From NCBI RefSeq assembly GCF_047496725.1, contig NC_132981.1, positions 7,096,001 to 7,160,000 on the forward strand: a stretch of 64,000 bases of DNA, in the 5' to 3' direction. Shown here piece after piece: positions 32,222 through 46,230 of the stretch. A program made the position numbers and the translations under genes. The notes beneath the pieces were generated by a model that did no database searches, had not been told where the DNA came from, and saw only the letters and a list, made by a program, of their open reading frames with translations. This stretch comes from Anoplolepis gracilipes. Its lineage: Eukaryota; Arthropoda; Insecta; Hymenoptera; Formicidae. Position 1 is the stretch's first letter. Every line of letters begins with the position of its first letter.

Positions 32222-33884
32222 GTAATTTTATATTAATAAAGACAGATATTTAATATAATTATATAATAATAATAATGTTGTTTCAATACATTTGCAAAAT
32301 TTTATGGTCTTATTTTACGAGTTAATTCGTACTGATGTTTTTGGCACCTTTTAACTGTACAGATGGGTCGGCGTATTTTTGATAAGTTTATGAATATGTA
32401 AAAGTGTTTTAAAAAATCTGAAAAAATTTATATACCTTTTAATCCTTCTAAATAAAGACTAGAATAATAAATTGAAAAAATAATTTACATATATATATTG
32501 TTTTACGATTATTCATTTTCAAGAAATTCATGCTGTTCGAGAAATCATCGAGAAAAATAACCCATCAGTACAAAATAAGGATTAGTTTTTTTTTGAGGCG
32601 TCATACCAACTGGAAATCCTTAATGTTAGATCCGCAGAATTAAGAAACAAAGTTAAGAAAATTCTTTTTTGAAAATGTTTTCGAACATTGTTACAGTAAT
32701 TTATTGAGCCGACGAATTAGGCACTTCTTACTGTATTGAATTACTTTGTAAGATTTCAATTATAAACACAGCATGAAAGATTGACCTCAAAAGCTTTTAA
32801 ATCTCAGAATATTCTTGTCACCTTTTAACGACTGGAACTAACACAGAATTTATGTACTTAAGATGATGAGAATTGAAGATTAAGACATATGAATTTTGTT
32901 TTAGTCATTTGGATTGTCGAAGATGGTCTAGAAAAAGGATCGAAACATTCGATATGTCATTAAAGAAAATAATCTACATAATTTATTTGCGCCTATTTTT
33001 TCTTTTCTTGCTTGACTCTCATTAGTCCATTTTCTGTTTATTAGAATTTTTTACCTTTAATATATATATTAGAGCTTTTTTTTCGTCATTAATAATAGAT
33101 TAGATCAAATCCGGACGTTTGCAATGTGGAGTTCATTGTACTCAATCGAGTGCGATAATCTCATACAAGAATCTCAAGTCGCAACCGGTTAGGATTTTGC
33201 GCGCGACATTACGCGAGGAAGCGCATTCGAAGCGCGTACGAACGCGCGCGCGCTAAAAAGCGGCGTTTAACCATCCGAAGTGGAAAAGGCGGGGGTAATT
33301 TTTCGAAAGAGGCAATTATCGATTCGTGTGGTCCCCGCAATGGCGTCGGTTGCAAGAAGCGGATAGAGACATCGGGCAACATTCCACCGGTACAAAAGGC
33401 ATGTCGGGACACCGATAGGGACCGCGATCTTCTGTCTCGCTCTTTATCTTGCTCTTTCTGCTTAATATTTCGGCCGCACGGGGCGACCACCCATGGATGC
33501 TCCCCTCTCACGCTGGGCGCAATATTCAATGCTCGGTTATATCCTTGAAGCGAGAACCAAAAAAATATCGGGTCAACCTTTGAAACTCTCTGAGGATCGA
33601 CCAAAAAGCATACCGCAGCGATCTACGACTTTTGGCAAGTCCGCTGAACAACCAAAAATATGTATGTGTGCGCGATCCTCAGAACGCACCGCGTGGAATC
33701 TGATAGGCGCCGAGAGAGAAAGTTATGGCAAAAGATTTAAAATAAGATTTAAAGTGGCGGCATAAAAAATGCACGAATTTAACGTTTAGAATACTTATTA
33801 AAAAACGGTATTTTACAAAACAGTACAGTCACATGACATATGTATTTATTTAAACGTGTCAATAATACGTGTTTTTCTCGATAT

Positions 33885-33886
<2 letters not shown>

Positions 33887-33915
<29 letters not shown>
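33887..33915. repeat. (CT)n microsatellite
   Basis: CT repeats continuing into a pyrimidine-rich tail. Confidence 0.9.
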
Positions 33916-33921
<6 letters not shown>

Positions 33922-35685
33922 CCCTCTTTCTGTAATATTACTAATACATACTATTAATTTACAATTTATAATATTTGTAATATATGTATGATGCGAGATT
34001 TTATGTACTCGCGGCAATCTTGAAATATGACGTTGAGAAGAAAAAATGAAATGATGAAAAAGTATATCTAAAACTACATCTAAAATATTTGTTTTACTAA
34101 ATATGTCGAAAGCAAAGTTTGCTTACCGTTTTGGAGAAAGCAAGAAGATTTGAAAATTTTTCGACACGTAATGTCAGCAATCATTTACTTCTATGTTCAT
34201 GGCAAAGTCTTCTCTCAGAACTTAGAAGATGCAAAGACTAACGAAAGAAGCATTCAAAGCTGATAAAATATAAGAGGCTAAGAAATAAATGACATGTAAC
34301 TTTGTCATGAATTTTGTGGCAATATATAACAACATCATTGGAAAATCCGAAGTGTGAAGGTTGGCAATATTTGTTGTGCTTTCAACGATGCTGTCAACGA
34401 TGTTATGATATATGTACATACGAAGAAAAAACAAAAGGGTGACGGGGAATTTATCGGAGGATAGAAACTCTTATCGATGTTTTGTATTATACACTATAAT
34501 TGCTGGGAAAACCGAATTTTTATTATGATTAACGAATAAATCAATCGCTCATTACCGTGCAATTATTTTCTGTAGTCTTTAAATAAATATCTGACATGAC
34601 GAAGCAAGTTTGTTTATATTACGTTATCATAATCTAGAATATATTTATATAAAATTAATGATTAAATATATTAAATTATTTGATATGAACTAACATAACA
34701 AGACATAATTTTGCAAGATTATTTAATAGATTTTATAAGAGAGTATGTGTTCAATTACTAAAATTAATTATATAGATTTATGTTCAAAATAATTAATTTC
34801 ATTACTCCACTGAAACATCATCTTTAATATAGCTACTTAAATCTCGACTATTTGTTAGATAAATGAGATATTCTTTGTTGACATCCGGTACAAATTGAAT
34901 GTCAAAAACGTATGTTTGCGCGTTATTATCAACGAAATTTCCACGAATATAAACAATCAGAGAATTTATCCTTCTGATATCACAAGCATTACATATCATT
35001 ATATAAGTGTGCTTTTAATAATGTTTTGAAATCATGCACGGTGACGTACATCAGTAGGCGCCCGATATTGATCGCAAACTTATTTTGTTATAAAATCCAT
35101 AACAATGTATAGAATCATTCATTTTAAGAATGCTAATATTTAATTATTTGAAATTTATAATTAGTTATTCTCAATATATTATATGATCTTTTGATTATCT
35201 TCAAGATTTAATATTTAATTGTCTAATATTTTTTAAAAATATTTTAATATTATTTTAGTTAGGCTATCATTTAAAAAATAAAGTTTTTTAATAAAAATCG
35301 ATATTAGGAAAAATTACTAATAATTTTAAAGACGTTTTTATTTTTGTTAATAAAACAGAAAAATTATACTTTGAAACATGTCAAAATCGTCAGTGTAATA
35401 ATTAATATTGGGTTTCTGTTTCCTTTATTGTACAGCGGAACTTTGTTCTTATATGTTTAATCGGTTCTTATCTTATTCTGGTTATTAAATCTGGATTGAA
35501 TGACGAAATTATCTGACTTTTGGATTGAACTTCGACACTCGAAACTGTACTGTCGATTTGACAACAAACTGGTGCCTTACGTGCTATTTTAGTTGATTTC
35601 AAGTATACCATGATAGAAGGGGCGCATATCTTAGACTTAAAGTGCATACGCGGCCACGATTGCCAGACATTGAATTAAGAAGAAA

Positions 35686-35822
35686 TATTTGCATATAGTC
35701 AAATATAATTGATAAAAAAAAACCTTTGATTTAAACAAAAATATTTTAATAATTCCTTATTCAAATATTTTTGTTTAAATCAAAGGTTTTTTTTATTAAT
35801 TATATTTGACTATATGCAAATA
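35686..35822. mobile_element. long near-perfect hairpin (MITE-like)
   Basis: Arms of about 60 bp: the left begins TATTTGCATATAGTCAAATA at 35686 and the right ends with its complement at 35822. The loop is about 16 bases, around TAATAATTCCTTA. There is almost no mismatch apart from a one- or two-base bulge, suggesting a young insertion or a structural constraint. Confidence 0.7.
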
Positions 35823-35860
35823 ATCTTGCAAAATTATGTCTTTTACTTACTATCTTCTGA

Positions 35861-36689
35861 TAGTAAGTAATCGACCAAACTGGCAAATATGCTTGTTAGA
35901 TTTTATTCGGTATTCGATGTACAAACGATGTTTCGACCTTCGGTTTAGGTTTTTATCAAGTTTATAATGAAGATTGAAAATTTACAGTAAATTTGTATAA
36001 TTGTTAATATTGAAGGATATAATTACAGATTTCTTTAAAAAGGAAAATGATATTTTTCAGTCCTAAAATTAATAAGAACATTGAACATATCTTAAAATTA
36101 TCACGATATCGGTTAGTAATACAAATTCGACTGTCACATTTACACGTCAGATATTAGACTGAGTAACCATAAAAGCAATGACAAACATAACAAGAAGGAA
36201 CAAAGTCATGAAACGTACTTTAAAATGTTGTTGTATATCGGGTTTAAATTTTCAGTATCTTTTTTCATATTAATTGCATTGTCTATATTTTCTCATATTA
36301 ATTACATGCGTCTAATCATTCTGTGATCAGTAAACATAGAACAGAACTTTTGCATGAGTTTAATTTTTTTTTTTGAAAATCATTTTGGCTATCTCTCTCT
36401 TCTTCATGTGCTTCTCGTAATGCTCAGTGTTGTCCAATTAAACTCGTGCAAAAATTCTGTTCTTTGTTCAATGTTCTTACTAATTTTAGGACTGAAAAAT
36501 ATCATTTTCCTTTTTAAAGAAATCTGTAATTATATCCTTCAACATTAGAATTATACAAATTTATTTAAATTTTCAATCTTCGTTATAGACTTGATAAGGA
36601 TCTAAACCGAAGGTTGAAACGTCGTTTTTACATCGAACACCAAATAAAATCTAACAAGCGTATTTGCCAGTTTGGTCGATTACTTACTA
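35861..36689. mobile_element. non-autonomous element with about 225-bp terminal inverted repeats
   Basis: 35861-36086 is inverted at 36466-36689 with scattered mismatches. Both ends read TAGTAAGTAATCGACCAAAC from the outside, with a 379-bp unique centre and no transposase frame. Each arm holds a CCGAAGGT(T/C)GAAAC motif. Just outside the left end, TTACTTACTATCTTC (about 35844-35858) repeats the sequence at the right boundary, compatible with a duplication or a nested end. Confidence 0.7.
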
Positions 36690-36858
36690 TCTTCCTTATT
36701 AATTTTCATCACTGGCGATTCAAATTATTATCAAAAAAATTTTAATAATTATTTTCTTATTGATATATTATTTGATACTTATATTGCATCATTAGCATCA
36801 AACATGATCAATTCTTACATATAATGATATCGCATGATAAATAGAATTATATTACAAG

Positions 36859-36860
<2 letters not shown>

Positions 36861-36916
<56 letters not shown>
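36861..36916. repeat. (TA)n microsatellite
   Basis: 56 bp of TA repeats. Confidence 0.95.
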
Positions 36917-36918
<2 letters not shown>

Positions 36919-37251
36919 CGAATTGCATTAGATCAAATGTACGAATGATTTTGTACAGATTTATTTTAGTAATTTAAAAACTGTAAATCAATTCTTAAAC
37001 CATATAGTGTGAATCAACCCTTAACCCCATACTTCCTCCAATCTTTGATTCATTCTCGCCTTGTCTGGTTGTAACCGTCTGCTATTATTTTTAGCGCATG
37101 ATCACAACGCTGCGCGAAGGCGAGAAGGGAAAAGGAAGGGAGCGTTTGTAAGACGGCTCTAATGCCGACCGACCGACTGAGTATATTAGGTCATCCCGCG
37201 GGCTTGGCTTGCATAATTATCGGCTCTTCTGTCACCAAACGCCGACCTGCG

Positions 37252-37307
37252 TATAACACTGTTACGTTGCTCTTACCGCACCCTCAGTCATAGCACTCAT
37301 CAACATG
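37252..37307 (+). promoter_or_regulatory. compact core promoter and start of an unidentified gene
   Basis: TATAACAC at 37252 lies 34 bases before the initiator CTCAGTCA (A at 37286). A 19-base leader then runs to CATCAACATG, with ATG at 37305-37307 followed directly by GTATGC, a plausible donor. A tiny leader and a first exon ending at or just after the start codon are typical of insect cuticular-protein and other secreted-protein genes, where an intron splits the signal peptide. A weaker donor lies at 37314. No convincing exon 2 was found in the window. Confidence 0.45.
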
Positions 37308-37313
37308 GTATGC

Positions 37314-40202
37314 GTAAAAATGAACAATATATACATGTACGTGATATGTACATGTATGTGATTTATGAGATCGTGCAATAATTTGAAAAATTCTCTTCTC
37401 TGTTAAGTAATTAGGTATTTTAACGAAATTCTTTGTGTAACTACAATTATTATAATAGATTGTAAATTATACAAATTTTTTTCCTACAAAGTTATAAAAG
37501 GTTGAAGTTTAATATTTAAAAGAATAATTATTTTATATGTGCATTGCATGTACGTCTTATAACAGATTGAAATGTATGCTTGAACATTATTAATTGATAA
37601 GGTTCATTGTTTAAAAAATATGCAATGACACATGTGGAAACTCCTGCTAACAGTTATTAACTACTCTCTTTATATATATTTTTAAGTCTCGTTAGTAAGT
37701 CACGAGAAAAGGTGCTTCGATATTCTATGCGAATAACTAACTACAATGTAAGAAAGTCTTGCCAGGATTTTCCAATTGTGTCACGGCAGTTGTATTTTTG
37801 TATCAATAAGTATTAAAATGTCTGGTGCACCAAGTAAAAAATATAATATAAAAAATTAATTAGTTGATAAAGTAGCACTTTGTCAATTAAAAAAAATCGA
37901 TTATTAATGATAAAATTTGTGTCTACATTGCAAAACTCTTTTTCTACGCATATGTTTTGATATTTATCTATTAATGTATAAGAGAGAGGAATTATTTATA
38001 TAAGTTAATATTTACTGATAATATGATAAACTATATTAAACTCTTTTATTAATTTGAGAAAATTTTATAGATTAAATTAAATGTAATGTTTTATGTAAAC
38101 ACCAATGATATCACTTTCCATGTCGTAAAGCATGCTATAACTATGTTTACTACATCATAATATCATAAATCTGAACTATTATGTCTGATGAGTAAGTCAA
38201 GTTCACTCATTGCTTTTTCCGAAATGTGAATGAAGCATGGAAAAACAGCTGAGTCTTGATAAGGTCTTAAAAATTTCTAGCCATACAAACAGCGAACAGT
38301 ATCCTTTTGTACGCCACAGAGTTGAGTACGATTTTTGATGTTCTTATATTTTTTTTATAATAAGAATCTTTCCAATTACAGTGTAGTCTATATTTAGTGA
38401 TATACACATCGAATTTTATTCATCTTTATAAATTATTAGTTTTAGTAGTGTATTTTAATTGGAATTGTGGGATATAGTTTGTAGTGTTTTAAATACAAAA
38501 TTTTTTTATGTAGTATATTGAATAATCACATAAATAAATAGTAGCGAGTACGCATACATGGTAAGAATTTATATAAGAAAGGGGAAAAAATTCTTGAATT
38601 TTGTGATGATAATTTTAATTAGAAAAATGCAGCAAAAATTGCTCTAATGCAACAGTGCATTTAATATATACAGTATCATTTAAACTTGGCTTACTGAGTT
38701 TTTATTGGCAAATTTTTATTAAACAATAAATTATTATAAATATAAAATAATTTTATCATAGCATAAAGAAGGTATTAATTCTCTATTAGCATAATTAAAT
38801 AATTATCAATTTATTATCCGAATTCTTACAAATATTAGTTAGATATTACTTGGATATTCAGATGTCAATAATATAAAATGTACAAAAAGATATTTTAAAC
38901 AACATAATTTTTTCATAATAAGTGTGAAATATGCACAATGCAAATATCTATACAATTTTATATTATTCTTTTCTCAGTTGATTTATATATATTTATATAG
39001 ATATACACATTATTATACATATTTATTATCCAACAGACAGTTTATTTAGTCTCAAGTAATATATAAGTGTAAGTAAATGATTGTGATGATATCAATTAAT
39101 AACTTGTACTCAATTATTCACGGAGTATGCATGGTATTAACCCATTGCCGGGGGTCAATGCAAATGATGCAATGCCTTCGTCTAGACAATATCCTTATTT
39201 CTAGATTTTTTTCTGAGAAAATGATCTTAGAAGTCAATTTTGTGTGGCTGTTGTCTGGCCGCTTCCGGACACGTATAACATCCGCCTATTAGCGAAGTTA
39301 TTCATAAAGATTCTTTGAAGAAACAAATGATCAATCGAAGAACCGAATATTTCGAAATTCATCATTTATTAAAAATGAAAAAGATTATATTTATCTTAAT
39401 GCTATTATACAGAATATTAAAAAACAGATCACATATTATGAGAACAGATAATATTGTTCAAAAGAAAAAAACGAATCTAGTAAACATGGGTATGATTAAT
39501 GTTTTCGATGATACAGGCTATTTTCCTATGTGAACTCTTTGTTTTTTATTAGTTATGTCATTTCTACAATGTAGCAAACAAAAAAGTATTTATCAGTTTT
39601 TCACTTAATAAACATAACTAGTTTGTTATTAGATATCATGGTTGAAGAAATCAACACGAAATTATATTAAACGGAGAACAGTAAAGTTTAATTAAAGTTT
39701 ACAGTTTAATTAATAAATACGTAAGAGAAGCTTATTTTTTCAAACGGAAAATAGCAAATGGGAAGCAGATATAATTTTCTATAACGGTTTAGCGAACCGA
39801 GAAATCCGATTTAGCTTGGGAAGCATTTTCTATAGTGATGATAAAATAAAAAAATCACATCTTAGGGATTTGTTTTAAGACCTATCTTTACTAGACTTTT
39901 TTCCTTGTTTTGATCAATATTATGTGCTTTTAAAATACATTTTTTAACTGTATGTATAAAACTATATATAAAGCATTTCCTTAATTACTTTCAAGTAGTA
40001 AGTAAGATATTATAATCTAATGTAAACAAACATTTAAAAAATTGTAACTTTATTCTTAAGACACACAGAAAGTGTTTTTCTCGAATTAATTATATATTAT
40101 AAATATTACCGAATATATTATATTACATAAAGTATAAATTTATAGTACAACAACCTGTCATGATGAATGTGTATTTTCCTATCTATAGGACGTTGTAAGA
40201 CG
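37314..40202. other. AT-rich DNA, no supported exon
   Basis: This would be intron if the promoter at 37286 is real. Open frames at 39077 and 39315 on the plus strand are AT-driven and have no signal peptide or motif. Confidence 0.5.
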
Positions 40203-40388
40203 ATGAAAGGCCACCGATTATCGTATGTGCTAATGGATATCGCATTTGCATCTACGATACTGTTGTTGTTTCTCGCAATGCCTCGACGAAGAAATCATCG
40301 GCATCAAGGCAAACGACTCGCGAGAAAAATGAACAATACGCGACTGCCTAATCGTCGAAGCTTGACTTCTATGTCACGGATGTCATAA
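40203..40388 (+). CDS. small ORF, 61 residues, one membrane segment and very basic tail
   Basis: The ATG opens a frame beginning MKGHRLSYVLMDIAFASTIL. A hydrophobic stretch (about residues 12-25) is followed by an Arg/Lys/His-rich tail and a TAA stop. Codon use is balanced where the surroundings are AT-rich. A possible acceptor, TTTTCCTATCTATAG, ends at about 40189, so it could sit in a last exon with its start inside. It could be a small secreted or membrane peptide, or chance. Nothing in it is recognised. It does not join in frame to the ATG at 37305 through the first acceptor AG. Confidence 0.25.
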   Translation: MKGHRLSYVLMDIAFASTILLLFLAMPRRRNHRHQGKRLARKMNNTRLPNRRSLTSMSRMS

Positions 40389-42088
40389 TGATATACACAC
40401 GTAGCACGTTTTGCGCGCTTTGTGGATTTTTTTTATATCGAGTGTTTCTGTCTCTCATTGTCTGTCATTCTCATATCTGGCATGCTCCCAATTAATTTCA
40501 CAGTACGCATCAAACACAATTAAATCAACGTCATTCGCGTTGGGCGAGAAGATATTTTTCTTTGCTAAATAACGCGACTCATTAAAATGCTATTAAATAA
40601 TAAAGTAGATTGCGACCGATTACATTGCGCGATGCTATCACGTAAATGACCTTTCCGCAATGATTGACGTCAGTGCGATACTGTTTGTGACGGATGTTGC
40701 GTGATAGGATCAGGTTGCACCGCGAAGAGATCCTCGTAGAGAATGTGTCGCTATTAATTCGATCCCGATTCGATTTCTCGCGACGGAATTCAGTAAAATA
40801 CGATTAATCCGTGTGTGATACTTTTGTTTCCCGTGGGTGCAGATTTCGTAGGCGCGAAATTTCATGTTCATGACGACTGCTGCCCACGTTAATCCAACGT
40901 CACGAATGCTACGTCATACATTTCTCGGACTTGGAGAAGTATTTCGAGCACGTTGTCCTTATCGCGTAACAGTTTTCATCGCAAGAATGTTAGCAGTTAG
41001 TAATTCGGTAACGGATGTAAAAGCAACTTTGTCGATTCATTGTCGAAACAGGATGTATCAATGTGTCGCAGAAATTTAATATCAGAGATAAGGCACAATA
41101 TTGAGAGGAGAGTTATCGTACACTCGACTGGTATCAGTTACACACAGCGTCTATCGCGAGGTAATACATCTCGGGGAGAATAAGTTTAAATACTTACTCA
41201 ATTTTGATAAGTACCCGTGAGAACATAAATAAATGAAATTAAAACAAATAATCGTTTTTTAAAATTATGTATATATTATAAATTCTTATTTTTGAAAGAA
41301 AGATTAAAACAACGAATTGTATTTCTTTGCGTGCGTATTACATCTCGCGTTCTACACACACAATTGTAAAAGCATAATATAAAAATATTCAATTGACTCA
41401 CCTTATCCTGTGAGGAAACCTGAGCGGAAAAGCTCGATCTGCACAACAGACAAAGATAAAAATTAATTATCGTAAATTTCATAATAAGTTTTTTGTAATA
41501 TGCACATACGTCATTTGAGTTTTCTTGAATTGCATAAAATTTTAACGTCTTTCGTCTACCGGGGATAAACAGACGGTGATACGAAGTCCGAGATATTTTA
41601 AAGCTTTATGCAATGATTACGTTACACGTTAAGCAGGATATTCTCTTGGAATATCCCCTGTGCATTTATCCTGCGGTTACTTCGTAAGTCCGTAAGTCAG
41701 ATTTACCGCTGCTATAATAGTTGCTTGGCGGAAGAAAAAAAGTAGTCATCCTTCAAGTATGCGGGTATTGTTTCTTAATAATATGCTTTGAATCATGCAG
41801 TTGGTAGACGACTCTTCGAGATACATCGCATTCGATTGTTGTACTGTGCAATGTATTTATTGATGTCGTAGCAAAGGTCAGCTTACTTATATGCGTTTTC
41901 ATGTCCTCTTTCGAAAAAAATATATGCCTATCTATGTATAATATATATATTAAATGCGTATAATACATCAATCTTTCTGTACCTTCCCTGCTAATATTAT
42001 TAAACATATTTTTAAAAAATCAAGATATGTGCATATATCATATATATATGTGTTGTAACCTTATACTGAAGAAAATATTAAAACTAAA

Positions 42089-42090
<2 letters not shown>

Positions 42091-42135
<45 letters not shown>
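42091..42135. repeat. (TA)n microsatellite
   Basis: 45 bp of TA repeats. Confidence 0.95.
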
Positions 42136-42139
<4 letters not shown>

Positions 42140-43024
42140 ATATTAAATAAACTAAATATTATTATAAATAACGAATAGTGGTAGAATAAAAAATAAAAAT
42201 TGGAACATATTAAAAATTTGTTTATAACATATATTGTTTTACTTTTTATCTTAGACCGGAAGATATTATTGATTACATCGCTTCTTGTCATACTTATTAA
42301 TCTTTCTCACGCGAGCAAGACCAGGTGGACTGATAAGAATACTGCAACGGACTCTGTCATATGCGATCAACATCGTAGATGTGTTGCACCTGTTACAGCG
42401 ATTTCTTAGTAATCACCATAACATTCTTCAGAGTAAAAGCCAGTTGTGCTGGGTTTAGGATACCAGTGCCAAGAGCAGCGAGTATATGTATCATTTGTAC
42501 TTTCCTGACACTGCATACCAAGAAGTCTGTTCTTGTCGGACCATCCGTCTTGATATTCTTACAATGTGTCTCGAATATCTCAATGTGTATCTTAATTGTA
42601 AGTTTCATATAATGAAATAACTGCTTCGTGTATTTATTCTGCATATTTATTTCTCTAGCATGCAAGTGCATATAATTTATATAAATATAAAATATAATTC
42701 CAAGAGTATATTTTCTGCTTGATATTATATTTATTATATAATTAATAGAGTATAAAATATAATAAATTTGTAATTACATGATAAGATAGTTATAATTTAT
42801 AATAAGCTTTTCTAGAAATACACAGGACACCCTTTGCATACACACGTTGCAATCGCACGATGGCACGTGGTCGGAGCAGCCGGTGCACGCTCAAGTATAC
42901 ACTTGTCGCTCGCAGAGCGTTGGTATGTACAGATCATTTCCTCTGAATGAATCATCGCCATGCCGGTGCCCTTCAGGGTCGAGTCGGTGGATCTTCACTT
43001 AGGGTTAGAAGATCGCACGATATC

Positions 43025-43047
43025 GTGTTACCCTCTTAGGGTAACAC
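43025..43047. repeat. perfect short hairpin
   Basis: GTGTTACCCT, loop CTT, AGGGTAACAC: a perfect 10-bp inverted repeat inside a GC-richer island. It could be a transcription-factor dimer site or an RNA stem. Confidence 0.6.
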
Positions 43048-46000
43048 CTGTGCAGCTCTCATCTCAAGTATAATTACATATATGTATTATGTTAGTTTTA
43101 CTTTTTAAGATGCACTCCAACGGATCGCTTTATTCTACTGCCGGCAGTCGTTTCTACTTCTTCTTTTATCTTTGGATGTTTGTTATTTTTTTGATAAGAT
43201 TTCTAGCAAGGCTTACAAAGTTTGTGCCGCTGTCAACATGTGCTTTGATCCTACGTTCATTCATAATTTTATTTCAGAGGATAACCATATTGATATTAAT
43301 TTCATTATTTGAACATTTGTGTTATATTAATGTGTTGTATTAATTTTCCAGCAATATATTTGTTTTTGTTTCAGATTATGAATATGATTTTATTTAATTA
43401 TATTTATACAGTTTGATGTCTTAAAAATCTGTGAGAATGAAATTTATCGCTTTTGTTATACGACAAATATAGTCACGTTCTATATTACTATTTTATTAAT
43501 AAAAGAACTTGTATTACAATCTTAGTGGCTAGTATTTAATCTTTAATTACGTTATCGATACTCTGGCCATAGTTTGTTATCGTCAAAGATCATTTTACTC
43601 GGCCGTCTGTTAGCTATCCATTTCGATACAAAGTGCAAACAGAACTAAGAAGGTTGCATACCATCGATAGTCGCGTACGATGTGTTTAAGCCGTTCATTC
43701 ATGCAACTTTTTTATGCATAAGCATCTCTTTATTATCTAAATAAACGTTATTTACATATACATTCTCAGAAAAATTCAAATAGTCTTTTTGATTTATTTA
43801 ATTATTTGTTAAATATTGATTTTTGTGATAAAATAATTTACTAATTTATAGAATAAAAATAATCATAAGAAATGTAACATATTTCAAGAAAGAGATTAAA
43901 CTAATATAAAATTTGATAAATTTATTCTTTTAATTTTGATGAATAATGTGCTGAGGAAAAAATAGATTTAAATTTTTCAGAACGTGGAAAGTTTTTTGAA
44001 AAAAATTAATTCTGTTTCCAAACTTTATTAAGTAAACATATTTGAAATCAGTATTGTTCATTTAATTAGAGCTATATTATTTCTGGAATCTATATGGGTG
44101 CAAAAATTTTTATGAGGCGCCGGCTGCTTTTGTCGATTTTCGAGGGCATGCTTATAAGAGGATGAACGCGCATAGGATCGCCGAGACCGTTTGTTGAATC
44201 ATCACGACTCGATTCCAGGAATGCTCCATTCATCTCGGAGCAATGTCTTCGTAAAGGACGCATATATCGAAGGTCTTGCAAAATCGACGTATCATCTTAC
44301 GGAAGAGACATTCCGATCTCATTCTATACGCGGTCGTGGTTTTAAGGACACCTTTTTCCTAATAAAGCGCGACTGATTTTAGGAATATCACGCTCACATT
44401 GCCATTTGGCATATCGAAGAAATATCGAAACTACCTGTTACATCACGGTATCGTTAGAGTTTTCCTGTTCCAGTTTATTAATTCCTCTAATGTTGTAATT
44501 AATTTTAATAATTAATTTAAATAACATAAATAATACAAACATTTTTATTTGGCGAAAATATAATTTGCAGCAAAAATTGTTATCTTTAATAGTTATTAAA
44601 ATAAAAATATATTATTTGATATAATTTGATTATAATATATAAACTATTTTTATTTATTTATACAATTCTTTAAAAAATTAAGATTTTAATAGATTACTAT
44701 TCTTTCAATGTCTGCATTACTGTCTGTTTCTAATTGCACATATTTGTACATGTATATAGATTACATAATGAAGATACGGATTTCCCCTGTTTTATACCTT
44801 CAAATACATGAACTCATTCACGCTTATGGTGACGTGGTGTACTATTTTTACGAGTCAGTGACTAGTCATTCATAGATTTTCCATTCAGTGTAGTTTAAAT
44901 AAACTGAACTCTCTTCGGAGTATCTTCTGCGACAAGTACATGTTTAAAATTAGTGCTAGTAATATTTCTGCTAATTTTCACTACGTCATTGGGTCGTTTT
45001 CAGCAGTATTCCAAGATATTACGCGACAAGCTTAAGTAAATGCATGTAAAAGATATGCTAAAAATTTGCTTGGGACTATTTGGTAATTTTGTAAGCCGAA
45101 GACGCGGCACGCTTTGAATGCTCTGAATCATTACGAATGAATTCCCTTGACGAAGGCCTTGAAAAGGCCCATGGGGCGAGGACCACCTTTCTTCCGATCG
45201 TCTAATCACGATAGCGAGTCTTTTTAGGATCTTACGCAAGATCGAATCCCGTTACATAGCACTTGGCTTCTTGATCTTTGCGCCGCTCTTATGCAAATCC
45301 CTTTCTCATTCATGCAACCGTATGCTCCGTCATTCCATGGATATGCGGACATTTCAGGACAGCACTCTTGCAAAATATCGTGTAAATTGTAGATATATAT
45401 TTTTTTATATTATTTGTATATAATACTAGCATATATATACTTTACACGCGTGCCATTAATGTATTTCACTTATTAAAAAAAGTATTTTATATGTAACTTA
45501 TTATACAACAATTTAATAGACAATATTTCTTGATTAAACTTTAATTTTGAAATAATTTTTACTAAAACATTTTTTAAATAAATTTTATTTATCTAGAGAT
45601 ATAAAAAAACTTTTAAAAGAATATCCCATAACGATATTTTTCAAACCTTTGCCAAGTTTTTATTTGTAAACGTCTCTAATAGATCTTATTTTATTTTTGT
45701 TTGCTTATCAATTATAAAACCGGTTTTATTTACATGGCATTTTCATTTTTTAAAAACGCTGTTTTTAATCTATTTGTTTGGAAGAATTTTTATATTTAAT
45801 ATTTTATCGACGGCGAAAGTAACACATCGCGAATCGATTTTGACCATCAAGCCTGTGAATGAAACACATCAGGAGCCGATTTTGGTGTGTATTTATCAAG
45901 TGCATAAAAAAAGTTATCAAAATATGTAATCTCAACAATAAGTCTTTTGATATTGTTACGAATAAACTTGAATATACAATTTTTTTCGTTTTATAAAAAA

Positions 46001-46105
46001 GCGATATATTATAAACTCGTATCAAATGAATAAAATTATGTATTTATTAATTACTTTAACATTCAAACTATTAAATATTTTTTAATAATGAATCAATTAA
46101 GGTAC

Positions 46106-46230
46106 AAAAATAAATAAATAGGTATTTTAATTAAAAAACCATATACTTTTGGTATATTATACACACACATATATATATATGTATAATATATCAAAAGTAT
46201 ATGGTTTTTTAATTAAAATACTTATTTATT

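Larger units (their letters stand above)
27533..35685. other. no supported gene
   Basis: Mostly AT-rich DNA with microsatellites near 27751, 30511, 32150 and 33887. GC-richer islands at about 27900-28180, 31500-32000 and 33100-33800 carry overlapping frames on both strands, the longest 131 codons on the minus strand at 33209-33604, with no recognisable motif. It may include intron of the plus-strand transcript proposed at 27372. Confidence 0.55.

Noticed and set aside
33209..33604. 131-codon minus-strand frame in a GC-rich island
   Set aside because: No motif or paired splice sites, and an overlapping plus-strand frame has equal claim; treated as chance in an island.
40190..40388. Joining the ATG at 37305 directly to the acceptor before 40190
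   Set aside because: In that phase the frame reads a stop after five codons.
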